Shown in pieces: positions 7,863 to 17,156 of a stretch of DNA of 64,000 nt. The notes beneath the pieces were generated by a model. That model was not told the origin of the DNA, searched no databases, and saw only the letters and a list, made by a program, of their open reading frames with translations. The stretch is from positions 124,001 to 188,000 of the forward strand of contig JAAWSO010000003.1 in assembly GCA_022801595.1 (NCBI GenBank), written 5' to 3'. Position numbers and translations under genes: made by a program. How positions within the stretch are numbered: the stretch's first letter is position 1; every line of letters starts with the position of its first letter. Source of the stretch: Clostridiales bacterium. Lineage in GTDB: Bacteria > Bacillota > Clostridia > Oscillospirales > Acutalibacteraceae.

Positions 7863-9977
7863 ATGGCAGCTATTAATGAGCTGATTAGTCAAATAGATAA
7901 CGCTGAATTGCGGGAACGTATTCAAAAAGAAGTCGATAAGCTATCCAAGCAGAAGAAATTTGGACTTGTGTTTGAGGAGCACCTACCGGAATGCACTCCA
8001 CTGTATGATATTCCGGTCCGCAGAGGTGCAAAAGTGGCACTGAAAACCGGAAAGGTAAATAATTTTTATACCGTCTTGAAATTGGATGGTGAAAAAGCAA
8101 TTTGCATCAAGCAAGGTGAGCAGGATGCTGTTGAATTTAATGTAGCAGATCTTGTCACCATTGCTGAGTTTGGTGAGCCAATTTATCCGTATCTGAAACC
8201 CATTGACACTGTCTGCAATGCCCCTGACAGTGACCTTTGGCATACTCTCATTGAAGCAGACAACTATCATGCCCTGCAACTGTTGGAATATCTCTATGCC
8301 GGTAAGGTGGATTGTATTTACATTGATCCTCCTTATAATACTGGAGCAAAGGATTGGAAATACAATAACGATTATGTAGATGGCAATGATACTTATCGTC
8401 ATAGCAAGTGGCTTTCAATGATGCAGAAGCGGTTGAAGCTGGCAAAAAAGCTGCTGAATCCACAGGATTCTGTGTTGATTGTCACTATTGATGAAAAGGA
8501 GTATTTGCATCTTGGGTGCTTATTGGAAGAAATGTTTCCTGAGTCAAAAATGCAGATGATAAGTACCGTTATTAATCCTAAAGGTAACAGACGAGATAGT
8601 GAATTTTCACGTTGCGAAGAATACATCTATTTTGTTTATATCGGAAAGGCCGCTATTATTTCCAACGGTACGGATATGCTGCGTGAAATAGCAGAAAACA
8701 AAACCGTGAACAGTAAGGATAAACCTGTACGATTGAGAGCTCTTTTAAGACAAGCGAGTAATCATGGAAAACGTACAGATCGTCCTAATTTATTCTATCC
8801 ACTATTATTCGAAAGAGATACGGGAAAATTTGTCGGTCCCGGCTCAGTACTTGATATTGCAAAAGATAGAAACAGCTACAAGGCTCCAAAAGGAATGGTG
8901 GCTATGTGGCCTATTGGAGCAAATGGGACAGAACTTACCTGGAACTTGCAACCTACCACATTGATGGATAAACATCGCCAACATTTTTTGAGTTTTGGCC
9001 GTTGGGATGGAGAAAAGAGAACAGGTTATTATTTATCGGAAGGACAAGAAGAAAACTTTAAAAAAGGATTATATAACATCGTTGGTCAGGATCATGATGG
9101 TGCATACATAATTGCATTGAAGTCTTCCAAAAACCAAGATATAAGACCTATGACCATATGGCACAAAAAGTCTCATTCTGCAAGCGAATATGGAACAGCA
9201 CTTTTAAATAACATTTTTAGTGATAGACGTTTTTCATTTCCAAAATCAGTGTATGCCGTTAAAGATACAATCCAGTTTTTTGTTGCTAATAATCCCGATG
9301 CCCTTATCGTAGACTTTTTCGCAGGCAGCGGTACAACACTTCATGCAGTAAACTTGCTAAATGCTGAGGACGGAGGGCACCGTCGCTGCATTTTAGTTAC
9401 AAATAATGAAGTTTCCGACGCAGAAAATAAAGCTCTGACTGCAAAGGGATACAAACCTGGAGACCCTGATTGGGAAAAACTTGGTATTGCACACTATGTG
9501 ACTTGGCCTCGTACGGTTTGCAGCATGGAAGGGCACGATATCAACGGTAATCCTTTGAAGGGAAATTACCTTGGCAGCGATTTGTCTATGTCCGATGGAT
9601 TCAAAGCAAATGCTGCATTTTTTAAGCTGGGATTCCTTGACAAAAATGCCGTTGCACTTGGTAGGCAATTTAAAGAAATGCTGCCGACTCTTTGGATGAA
9701 AGCTGGTGCGCACGGTCCCTGCCCGGTAATCGGTGAAGATAAAATCCCTAAAATTCTGATGCTCCCCGAAAATCATTTTGCTGTACTCACAGAAGAAAAT
9801 GCCTTCTCTCAGTTGGAGCAGGAACTGGATAAAAATCCTGAAATTGAAACAGTTTACATTGTGACCGATTATGAGCCGGGATATTGCGCAATGGCAAAGG
9901 GCTTAAAAGTAAAACACACATACCAACTTTATCGAGACTATCTCGATAACTTTAGATTAAACACAGGGAGGAACTGA
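7863..9977 (+). CDS. mod: Type III restriction-modification methyltransferase (Mod)
   Basis: A 704-residue DNA adenine-N6 methyltransferase and specificity subunit of a type III system. The motif order is beta class: catalytic DPPYNTG near 154-160 comes first and the SAM-binding FFAGSGTT near 485-492 comes later. The region between them (about 230-400) is the probable target-recognition domain. The ATG at 7863 follows GAGGAGAATCAAT. It is two bases upstream of res, so the pair is surely co-transcribed. Length and motifs are complete and nothing suggests decay. No simple-sequence repeat that would indicate phase variation is seen in the gene. Confidence 0.95.
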   Translation: MAAINELISQIDNAELRERIQKEVDKLSKQKKFGLVFEEHLPECTPLYDIPVRRGAKVALKTGKVNNFYTVLKLDGEKAICIKQGEQDAVEFNVADLVTIAEFGEPIYPYLKPIDTVCNAPDSDLWHTLIEADNYHALQLLEYLYAGKVDCIYIDPPYNTGAKDWKYNNDYVDGNDTYRHSKWLSMMQKRLKLAKKLLNPQDSVLIVTIDEKEYLHLGCLLEEMFPESKMQMISTVINPKGNRRDSEFSRCEEYIYFVYIGKAAIISNGTDMLREIAENKTVNSKDKPVRLRALLRQASNHGKRTDRPNLFYPLLFERDTGKFVGPGSVLDIAKDRNSYKAPKGMVAMWPIGANGTELTWNLQPTTLMDKHRQHFLSFGRWDGEKRTGYYLSEGQEENFKKGLYNIVGQDHDGAYIIALKSSKNQDIRPMTIWHKKSHSASEYGTALLNNIFSDRRFSFPKSVYAVKDTIQFFVANNPDALIVDFFAGSGTTLHAVNLLNAEDGGHRRCILVTNNEVSDAENKALTAKGYKPGDPDWEKLGIAHYVTWPRTVCSMEGHDINGNPLKGNYLGSDLSMSDGFKANAAFFKLGFLDKNAVALGRQFKEMLPTLWMKAGAHGPCPVIGEDKIPKILMLPENHFAVLTEENAFSQLEQELDKNPEIETVYIVTDYEPGYCAMAKGLKVKHTYQLYRDYLDNFRLNTGRN

Positions 9978-9979
9978 AA

Positions 9980-12769
9980 ATGAAAGTAGAACTATTTCCT
10001 TTTCAAAAAAAGGCAACTGCAGATCTTCGAATGAAAATTGCAGAAGCAATGGGCTCCTATCATAGAACGCATACACCTCAAGTGGTTTCCCTGCAAGCTC
10101 CCACAGGATCAGGCAAAACGATCATTATGGCTTCCCTGATTGAAGATATTTACTATGGCACGGACCAGTATGCAGAACAGCCGGAGGCTATTTTTGTGTG
10201 GCTGTCGGACTCACCTGCTTTAAATGAACAGTCCAAACAAAAAATTGATTTGAAAGCAGACAAAATCCGCTTTGGACAATGCATTACAATCGAGGATGAA
10301 TCTTTTGACCAAGAACTACTAGATGATGGTCGTATTTATTTTTTGAATACGCAAAAGTTGGGTAAGGCCGCAAATCTTGGCCGCCATTCGGATACTCGTC
10401 AGTATACCATTTGGGAGACTCTTGAAAATACGGCAAAAGAGAAATCAGACCGCCTATATTTTATTATTGATGAAGCCCACCGTGGAATGCAGGGCCGTGA
10501 AGCAGGCAAAGCCACTTCCATTATGCAGCGCTTCTTAAAAGGCGAGCCTAAACTCAAATTTTCTCCAATGCCGGTTGTAATCGGCATCAGCGCAACTGCT
10601 TCAAGATTCAATAATCTTGTTGGAGATACCAATTCTACATTGCAGAAATGTATTATTAGCGCAAATGATGTACGAGCTTCCGGATTGCTGAAAGATAGAA
10701 TTGTCATTACATACCCGAATGATCCTGAGAAAAACAACGAGATGGCGGTGCTTCAGGCTGCAGCAGATGAATGGAAAAATAAGTGTGACCACTGGTATCA
10801 GTATTCTTACGAGCAGCACTATGCCCAAGTCAATCCTATTTTTATTATTCAGGTGCTTGCAGGCAGTGGAAAAGCGCTTTCTGATACAAATCTAGATGAT
10901 GTTCTTGCAACGATAGAAGAACGTTTGGATCTTCACTTTAAGGAAAACGAAGTTGTTCACACGTTTGGTTCCACTGGGACAATAGCCATCAATGGACTAT
11001 CTGTTCCTCACATTGAGCCTTCGGAAATAGCTGACGATAAACGTATTCGTGTTGTATTATTCAAAGAAAATCTTTCTACGGGCTGGGATTGTCCAAGGGC
11101 AGAAACGATGATGTCCTTTCGTCGTGCTACCGATGCAACCTATATTGCACAGTTGCTTGGTAGAATGGTTCGTACACCTCTCCAATGCCATATTTTAGTA
11201 GACGATTCTTTGAATGAAGTCAGACTGTATCTCCCTCATTTCAATATGAATACCGTCAAAGACGTGATTGATGAATTACAGAGTACCGAAGGCGGAGATA
11301 TTCCTACAGTGGTTGACGGTGAATCTTTAGATGATCCTATTTATGTTCCTTGGACGGTACATCCCCGAAGAAAAGATAAACCTGCCTCATTTGATCCAAA
11401 CCAACTTTCGATGTTCCCCACTTCCAGCGACACTGCTGTTGTTTCATCTCAAAACGAAAAAAAATCCGAAAGTGACGATCACGAAAATATTCCTCAGCAA
11501 AAAGAAGTGCATCCTCAACAGGAGCCGACGGTTTTGGTCCCTGTTAAGCCACAGGCGCCTACCACGGCTATTCCGCAGGACAACTCTGAACAGACTACTC
11601 TCAATATGGGATTGATAGACCGTGAGGAAATAACAAAGTTCATCAATGACCAAGGTTTTCTTACTTATCAGGTTAGAAGCGTAAAAATCAACAACTATTT
11701 GAAGTCGCTTTTAAATCTTGCCGGCATTCTTACCCAGAGCAACATTTATGCAAATGCTAACGACGAAGTCGAAGACGATGTGGTTGAAATGATTCATAAA
11801 TACATCGAGGATTTGCATAATTCCGGCAAATACGATGACCTGGCAAATCAGGTGCTTTCATTTAAGCTTGCAGTTCGGATCTTTGACATTTTTGGCGAAT
11901 CACTCGACAACGGATTGGCGCACAATTACTTTACCGCTTCTGAAAGCAATCTTGACAGACAGCTTCGGGCAGCGGATGCTCGGTTGGGTGCATATGGTTT
12001 CCCCTACAAATACGGTCGAGCCTATGGGAGCTTGGATGATCCTTCTGAGTACAAAATTGACTGCATTCTTTTTGCAGCCGATGACGAGTGCATTGCCAAG
12101 TTAAACCGATATGCCGAAGAAAAATTCCATAGTTTAAATGACAACTATAGGAAATATGTTGTAACAAAGTCTGAAAGATGCAGGAAACAGTATAGTGACA
12201 TTATTGCAGATGGTGATATTGTTAGTAAGCATAATTTTACTCTTCCCGAAACAATTAGCGCCAGAATTGAAGAAGACGGAAAAGAATATGAAAATCATCT
12301 TTTTGCCGATGATGACGGATTTGCTAAAATTAAGCTGAACGGATGGGAAGAAGGCGTTTTAGCGGAAGAAGCTGTTAAATCTGATTTTGTTTGTTGGTTA
12401 CGCAATCCTTCGAGGGGTAGTTGGTCGCTCTGTATTCCATATGAAATTAATGGGGAAACAAAACCAGCTTACCCGGACTTTATCATCATTCGTAAAGATC
12501 CTATTCTGAAATATGTGATCGATATTCTGGAGCCGCATAGTGCTGATTTCAAGGACAACCTTGGAAAAGCAAAAGGCTTTGCAAAATACGCTGAAGAAGA
12601 GCCACGAATTGGCAGAATTCAGTTGATTCGACAAGGTAAAGATGCTGCCGGTAACACCAGATTTAAACGTCTGGATCTAGCAAAAGGTTCAACTCGAGAA
12701 AAAGTGCTTAAATCTCAGAACAATGATGAATTAGACCATATTTTTGATACGGACGGTTTTTTCGAATAA
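9980..12769 (+). CDS. res: Type III restriction endonuclease/helicase (Res)
   Basis: A 929-residue ATP-dependent translocase-nuclease that cuts when Mod meets unmodified sites. It has Walker A PTGSGKT near 41-47, DEAH near 163-166, an SATA-type motif III, and the LLGRMVRTP helicase motif VI near 390. A Gln/Pro/Thr-rich linker lies around 480-545. The C-terminal nuclease segment reads YPDFII...DILEPH near 830-850, with His where PD-(D/E)XK enzymes usually have Lys; from memory, other Res proteins share this form. The start ATG at 9980 follows GGGAGG inside the mod stop region. The gene is full length and apparently intact. Confidence 0.94.
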   Translation: MKVELFPFQKKATADLRMKIAEAMGSYHRTHTPQVVSLQAPTGSGKTIIMASLIEDIYYGTDQYAEQPEAIFVWLSDSPALNEQSKQKIDLKADKIRFGQCITIEDESFDQELLDDGRIYFLNTQKLGKAANLGRHSDTRQYTIWETLENTAKEKSDRLYFIIDEAHRGMQGREAGKATSIMQRFLKGEPKLKFSPMPVVIGISATASRFNNLVGDTNSTLQKCIISANDVRASGLLKDRIVITYPNDPEKNNEMAVLQAAADEWKNKCDHWYQYSYEQHYAQVNPIFIIQVLAGSGKALSDTNLDDVLATIEERLDLHFKENEVVHTFGSTGTIAINGLSVPHIEPSEIADDKRIRVVLFKENLSTGWDCPRAETMMSFRRATDATYIAQLLGRMVRTPLQCHILVDDSLNEVRLYLPHFNMNTVKDVIDELQSTEGGDIPTVVDGESLDDPIYVPWTVHPRRKDKPASFDPNQLSMFPTSSDTAVVSSQNEKKSESDDHENIPQQKEVHPQQEPTVLVPVKPQAPTTAIPQDNSEQTTLNMGLIDREEITKFINDQGFLTYQVRSVKINNYLKSLLNLAGILTQSNIYANANDEVEDDVVEMIHKYIEDLHNSGKYDDLANQVLSFKLAVRIFDIFGESLDNGLAHNYFTASESNLDRQLRAADARLGAYGFPYKYGRAYGSLDDPSEYKIDCILFAADDECIAKLNRYAEEKFHSLNDNYRKYVVTKSERCRKQYSDIIADGDIVSKHNFTLPETISARIEEDGKEYENHLFADDDGFAKIKLNGWEEGVLAEEAVKSDFVCWLRNPSRGSWSLCIPYEINGETKPAYPDFIIIRKDPILKYVIDILEPHSADFKDNLGKAKGFAKYAEEEPRIGRIQLIRQGKDAAGNTRFKRLDLAKGSTREKVLKSQNNDELDHIFDTDGFFE

Positions 12770-12798
12770 GTTTTTAGGAATTTGAGGAGATAGCCTAT

Positions 12799-12948
12799 AT
12801 GTCACCACATAAGAAAGTTGAAATTATCACGGAGGCAAAGCCTCACACAATAAAAAAATTTGAACTCATTGAAAGTTATGTCGATGAGTAGGCCAGAAAA
12901 ATCCTTGGCTTTAAGATATCTCCATGCATCAGTGGGCGGGGAGTAAAT
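12799..12948 (+). pseudogene. tcmP-like (three-Cys-motif partner) N-terminal remnant
   Basis: The ATG at 12799 follows TGAGGAGA and opens a 30-codon frame (MSPHKKVEIITEAKPH...ESYVDE) that ends in TAG. The frame continues past that stop as ARKILGFKI, so the stop appears to replace a Trp codon, and homology is then lost after about 50 codons. The wording resembles the start of TcmP proteins, which accompany DUF5131 'three-cysteine' proteins in defence-rich regions. No partner is present. The assignment is from memory of the family and is tentative. Confidence 0.5.
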
Positions 12949-13139
12949 GTGTAATATTTAAAATCTTTTTTTGTTGTCGTCAATATGCTCAATATAGTCT
13001 CCTGTATAGGAGATCATCTCATATACCTCAATAGAAAAATCTATTTTCAGTATATCATCAATAGTGAAATAATAAAAGTGCTATTTCTTGAATTTGTTTC
13101 AAAAACTAAAGGAATGGTGAAATATAAACCAGAAGTCGA
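12949..13139. other. AT-rich non-coding segment inside the island
   Basis: No start-plus-ribosome-site combination or family resemblance is seen. It probably represents deleted sequence joining the tcmP-like and recombinase remnants. Confidence 0.45.
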
Positions 13140-13388
13140 GTTTCATGGCTTAGACACAGCTGTGCAAGCCTTCTGCTTGCGAACGGTGTTCTTCTAAGGC
13201 AGATTCAGGACTGGTTGGAGTACTCGGATTTCAGCACAACAGCAAACATCTATGCTCATTTGGATTATTCTTCAAAGTTGTCCTCCACACAAGCAATGGT
13301 TGTCGGAACGTTTTTGCCGGACGCTGAAGGCTTTCAGAGCAAATGGAGTGAGATAGAAGAAAATTCTGATGAAGCGGTTAAAAAGTGA
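13140..13388 (+). pseudogene. Tyrosine recombinase (phage-type integrase) C-terminal remnant
   Basis: After repairing one missing base near 13155 the sequence reads FHGL-R-HSCASLLLANGV, then IQDWLEYSDFSTTANIYAH. These are the catalytic HxLRH box and the final Tyr of site-specific recombinases. It ends in TGA at 13386-13388. The catalytic Arg codon is lost to the frameshift and the N-terminal two thirds are gone. It sits about 100 bp from the 3' end of the intact tRNA-Ser, where the integrase of a tRNA-targeting element normally lies. The element can no longer excise itself. Confidence 0.82.
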
Positions 13389-13449
13389 AAAAACATATGC
13401 ATTTTGCTGTTCTGTCCCGACAAAAATATTGGTCTTCAACCACTTGGAC

Positions 13450-13490
13450 AAAAAAGAAAAGTCCAGCAAACCCTCATGGTTGCTGGACTT
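13450..13490 (-). terminator. Terminator of the tRNA-Ser gene
   Basis: The 8-base stem GTCCAGCA/TGCTGGAC is followed leftward by a T-rich tract. It starts three bases after the tRNA CCA end. Confidence 0.8.
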
Positions 13491-13492
13491 TT

Positions 13493-13580
13493 TGGCGGAG
13501 AGTTAGGGATTCGAACCCTAGGTCCCTTTCGGGACACAGCATTTCGAGTGCTGCACCTTCGACCACTCGGACAACTCTCC
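13493..13580 (-). tRNA. tRNA-Ser (anticodon CGA)
   Basis: An 88-base cloverleaf with acceptor GGAGAGT/ACTCTCC, anticodon arm CAGCA-CTCGAAA-TGCTG, a long class II variable arm (GTCCCGAAAGGGAC), T loop TTCGAAT and encoded GCCA. It is intact and probably functional. The island lies on its 3' side, which is the expected geometry for an element that used this gene as its integration site. Confidence 0.96.
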
Positions 13581-13977
13581 ATATGTTAAGCCTGAAATTC
13601 TGAAAAAATCCTGAGGACAGAACAACAGGGCAGAACAGTTAAATATTCAATTTAACCGCTGAAGCGGGAAAACGCACTTTTGGATAACTGTTAGCGTTTC
13701 GCTGTTTCCATGATCACCCGCAAACCCTGACGGAACGCGGCTTTGTGGCTTTTGGCCCGACCTGCCGTCATAGCGATTTCGAGTCAGGCCCGTTATGATC
13801 GCTTCGATCTGTCTTCCGATTTGTGGAGTGATGATTGCTTTTTATTGTAAGGGATAACCAGGGGAAAAGTCAAGAGCTTTTTCTCAGATCGTTGACAGGC
13901 TCCCAGGAAATCGCTTACAATGAAAGAAAGATCCAAGGCAATAAGGAAACTCGCAACTTATGATGGAGGAAACGATC
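13581..13977. other. Intergenic region right of tRNA-Ser
   Basis: No gene is seen. A third occurrence of the att-like core GATTTCGAGT lies at 13775-13784 with no tRNA around it. The rightward promoter for the DUF815 gene is at 13892-13921. Confidence 0.5.
13892..13921 (+). promoter_or_regulatory. Sigma-A type promoter of the DUF815 gene
   Basis: -35 TTGACA at 13892-13897, an 18-base spacer, and -10 TACAAT at 13916-13921. Confidence 0.7.
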
Positions 13978-15234
13978 ATGAACCCAGTCCAAACAATCAC
14001 TTTAAAGCTCTCTTCCCTATCCATATATCGGGGAATTCTGGAACATCCAGCTCCGAAAGCATTTCATCATCTTCTCATCGCCGCAGGACACGCCCAAACC
14101 CATCCACTGGAATTTTACCAGGCTTGGGGCGACTTTTTTGCCGAACTATGCCGCCAGGCTCCGATGGATTCTCTGGCAGGCTGTCTGACCCAAGCTGCAC
14201 TGTATGACGAAAATACCTTCGCTATTTCCAGTGCCGCTGGAAAACCAGTAAGCCCAGCGATTCGAGCTGCTGCCCAGCGGGATCTGTCCATTATCCTGCA
14301 AGCCAGCGCCATCACTCCAGAGCAGCTTTGGGAAGCTTCGGGGTTATCTGCGCTGGGACTGCCCTTTGACCTACCCTGTTGGAACTCCGGCTCTCCCGTG
14401 GAACCCTTACAGGGGGAATTCTCCCTCTGTCTGGACGCGATGTCTGCTTATTATCAGGATCATGGCTGTGGCATTTATGCCCGTTACCGTGCTTTTATCT
14501 GGCGTAACCGAGAAATTCAGCCGGTCCGCTCCCCCGATCCCACCAGCCTGGATGAGCTGAAAGGCTACGAGTATCCCCGCAGTCTGGTGGTGAACAACAC
14601 CCTCTCCTTCCTAAACGGCCTGCCCGCCAACAACTGCCTGCTGTATGGCGACCGGGGCACTGGCAAATCTTCCACGGTGAAAGCGATCCTCAATGAATAC
14701 TATGCAAAAGGCCTTCGGGTTATTGAGATGCCTAAGGAATATCTGATGGATTTCCCCTATTTGGTGAATCAAATTGCAACCCTTCCCATGAAATTTATCA
14801 TCTTTATTGACGACTTGTCTTTTTCCAAACAGGACGACACCTACGCCTCCCTAAAAGCCGTCCTGGAAGGCGGCGTGGCGGCCCGTCCGGCCAATACCTT
14901 AATCTATGCCACCTCCAACCGCCGCCATCTGCTCCGGGAAACATTCTCCGATCGGGAAGGCGACGAAGTTCACCGGGGAGATACGATTCAGGAAAGCCTG
15001 TCCCTGGCTGACCGGTTTGGTCTTTCGGTGAACTTCAGCCAACCGGATAAGGCTCATTTCCTGGAAATCGTCCGCCAGCTCGCTTTGCAGCGGGATTTAG
15101 GCGATTATCTGCCCGAGCTGGAAAAAGGCGCCGAGCAATGGGCCCTGCAGCGTGGCGGACGTTCCCCACGATGCGCCAGACAGTATATGAACGCCTGCGA
15201 AGCGAAAATTAAGCTGGGAAAACCCATTTCTTAA
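13978..15234 (+). CDS. DUF815-family AAA+ ATPase
   Basis: About 418 residues, related to COG2607 predicted ATPases. Walker A GDRGTGKSST lies near 224-233, and a Walker B-like IIFIDDLSF follows about 55 residues later. A sensor-like YATSNRRHLL and the DR..LADRFGL region complete the AAA+ core. The N-terminal 200 residues are a family-specific helical region. I chose ATG 13978 because GGAGG lies nine bases before it; in-frame ATGs at 13960 and 13963 have no such site. It is probably cytoplasmic. The biochemical role is unknown. It appears monocistronic. Confidence 0.88.
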   Translation: MNPVQTITLKLSSLSIYRGILEHPAPKAFHHLLIAAGHAQTHPLEFYQAWGDFFAELCRQAPMDSLAGCLTQAALYDENTFAISSAAGKPVSPAIRAAAQRDLSIILQASAITPEQLWEASGLSALGLPFDLPCWNSGSPVEPLQGEFSLCLDAMSAYYQDHGCGIYARYRAFIWRNREIQPVRSPDPTSLDELKGYEYPRSLVVNNTLSFLNGLPANNCLLYGDRGTGKSSTVKAILNEYYAKGLRVIEMPKEYLMDFPYLVNQIATLPMKFIIFIDDLSFSKQDDTYASLKAVLEGGVAARPANTLIYATSNRRHLLRETFSDREGDEVHRGDTIQESLSLADRFGLSVNFSQPDKAHFLEIVRQLALQRDLGDYLPELEKGAEQWALQRGGRSPRCARQYMNACEAKIKLGKPIS

Positions 15235-15271
15235 CCAAATTTCCTCGTCCGCTTTCAGAGAAAGTTCCCCA

Positions 15272-15300
15272 TTGAAAAAAAGATCGTTTTATAGTATGAT
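15272..15300 (+). promoter_or_regulatory. Promoter of the lipoprotein gene
   Basis: -35 TTGAAA (15272-15277), a 17-base spacer, and -10 TATGAT (15295-15300). Confidence 0.7.
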
Positions 15301-15371
15301 TAGGATAGATTTGTGCAAAAAATCGAATCAAGCAAGCCTAACATCAACCATGCTTTTAGGAGGCGAATCGT

Positions 15372-16676
15372 TTGAAACTTTTCCAGAAAGTAACCGCGGT
15401 GATTTTAGCCGCCGCGCTGAGCTGCGCTTTGATCGCAGGCTGCAGTGGCAGCAGTAATATCGCAGAGGGCGTTGCTGCGAAAGATTATCCGATCACGATC
15501 CAGGAAGTCACCATTCCAGAAAAACCGCAAGGCGTTGTGGTTCTTTCCGATAACCTGGCTGACGTAATCCTGACTATGGGCTATGAAATTACCCTCAAGG
15601 GAAAAAGCGCTTCCTGCACCCAGGAGGATCTTTCCATCCTTCCCGATATGACCATCGACAGCGTGGACGCTATGAAGGAAGCCGGCGTGACGTTAGCGCT
15701 CACGGACACGGAGCCGACTGAGGCCCAGCGCGCTGCTCTGGAAAACGCAGGCATACAAATCCTGGTACTTGCTCCGGCCACAAGCCGGGAGGATTTGACC
15801 CGTTTGTACATCCAAGTAGGCTCCGCCATGAATGGCGGCAAAACCGGTTACACCGCCGCCCAGCGCGCTGCGGAAAGCACCCTGCTCAGCGTGGACGAAG
15901 TAGCGCGCCTGGTTCCAGAACAAACCGCACAGCCTACCGCCTGCTACCTCTACGAACTGACTAGCGCGGAACAAGCGAAGGCTGTTACCGGGGATATGCT
16001 GGCCAGCAAGCTGATCGAGTACGCCGGCCTGACCAACAATTTCAGCGACAGCACCGGCGGGACGGTGGATATTCAGTCCCTGACATACGGCAATCCAGAC
16101 TATATTTTCTGTGCTGTCGGACTCAAGGCTCAAATTACTGCCACTTATCCAAACTTAAACGCAGTTAAGAACAACCATGTTTATGAACTGGACGCTTCCT
16201 ACATGAACCGGCAAGGCCACACCTTATTTGAAACAGTAGGCAAATTGGCCAGTACCATATATCCAGAGCTTCTGCAATCCGGTTCTTCCTCCAACACCAG
16301 TTCCAGCACATCCTCCACTGTGTCTTCCACGGTTTCACAGTCCTCCGCTCCTTCCAGCCAAACCTCCTCTACCCCTGCCAGCAGCGCAGCCTCCTCAAAC
16401 TCCAGCGCCGTTTCCGCCCCGCCCACCAGCATTCAGCAGGAAGGGGTTTTGCAGCAGGGTGATGCTGGCGCGGAAGTGCTGAAAATGCAGCAGCGATTGG
16501 ATGAACTGGGCTATATGTACGTGGCTCCAAGCGGCAATTTTAACGCCAACACCGCCCAGTGCGTCAAAGACTTTCAGTTTTACAACGGCTTAGAGGTCAC
16601 CGGCATTGTGGATGCGAAAACTTCGGAAAAGATGTATGCGAGCGATGTGAAAATATACCCAGGCGACGACCGATAA
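15372..16676 (+). CDS. Lipoprotein: metal/cobalamin-type binding protein fused to peptidoglycan-binding domain
   Basis: A 434-residue surface lipoprotein. The signal peptide ends in the lipobox LIAGC with Cys24. Residues about 50-300 resemble periplasmic binding proteins of the Fe3+-siderophore/B12 class (VVLSDNLADVILTMGYE, ending with KNNHVYELD...GKLASTIYPELL). A Ser/Thr-rich linker (about 302-355) leads to a PG_binding_1 domain (GDAGAEVLKMQQRLDELGY...VKDFQ...VTGIVD). The start is TTG 15372 after AGGAGG. No ABC permease or ATPase genes are adjacent, so transport is uncertain. The fusion suggests a wall-bound sensor or scavenger instead. Confidence 0.8.
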   Translation: MKLFQKVTAVILAAALSCALIAGCSGSSNIAEGVAAKDYPITIQEVTIPEKPQGVVVLSDNLADVILTMGYEITLKGKSASCTQEDLSILPDMTIDSVDAMKEAGVTLALTDTEPTEAQRAALENAGIQILVLAPATSREDLTRLYIQVGSAMNGGKTGYTAAQRAAESTLLSVDEVARLVPEQTAQPTACYLYELTSAEQAKAVTGDMLASKLIEYAGLTNNFSDSTGGTVDIQSLTYGNPDYIFCAVGLKAQITATYPNLNAVKNNHVYELDASYMNRQGHTLFETVGKLASTIYPELLQSGSSSNTSSSTSSTVSSTVSQSSAPSSQTSSTPASSAASSNSSAVSAPPTSIQQEGVLQQGDAGAEVLKMQQRLDELGYMYVAPSGNFNANTAQCVKDFQFYNGLEVTGIVDAKTSEKMYASDVKIYPGDDR

Positions 16677-16706
16677 ACGAAACGCCGGAAAGAAAGGGAT
16701 GGTTCC

Positions 16707-17156
16707 ATGACTCTGGCAGAGGCCTTGCAGGAACGAGCCGATTTAAACCGCCGCATTCAGCAACTTCAGTTCCGGCTTTCCGCCAACGCAATCGTGCAGG
16801 AAGGGGAACAGCCTGCGGAAGACCCGCAGGAATTGCTGGCGGAACTGGAGCAGTCCGTCTTCCTGCTGGAACAGCTAATCACAAAAATCAACTTGCGAAA
16901 CTGCGCTACCTTGGTGGACGGCAAAAGCCTGACCCAAATGATCGCGGAAAAAGACTGCCTCACGCTCAAGCTAGAGGCCTACCGGAAACTCAGCTATGAA
17001 GCCAGCCAGTTAGCCCACCGGACAAGCAGAACGGAGATTAAAATTTTGAGCACGGTAAATGTGAAGGAAATACAAAAAACCGTGGATCGCCTTTCCAAGG
17101 AACTGCGGCTGCTGGATAACAAAATCCAGCAGACTAACTGGACCACAGAATTGTAA
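16707..17156 (+). CDS. DIP1984 family protein
   Basis: A 149-residue coiled-coil-rich cytoplasmic protein that matches the DIP1984 family (sometimes called septicolysin). Typical wording includes LAEALQERADLNRRIQQL at the start, LVDGKSLTQMIAEKD in the middle and KELRLLDNKIQQTNW at the end. Length is normal for the family and the function is unknown. The ATG follows AAAGAAAGGGATGGTTCC, 30 bp after the lipoprotein gene, so the two are probably co-transcribed. Confidence 0.85.
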   Translation: MTLAEALQERADLNRRIQQLQFRLSANAIVQEGEQPAEDPQELLAELEQSVFLLEQLITKINLRNCATLVDGKSLTQMIAEKDCLTLKLEAYRKLSYEASQLAHRTSRTEIKILSTVNVKEIQKTVDRLSKELRLLDNKIQQTNWTTEL

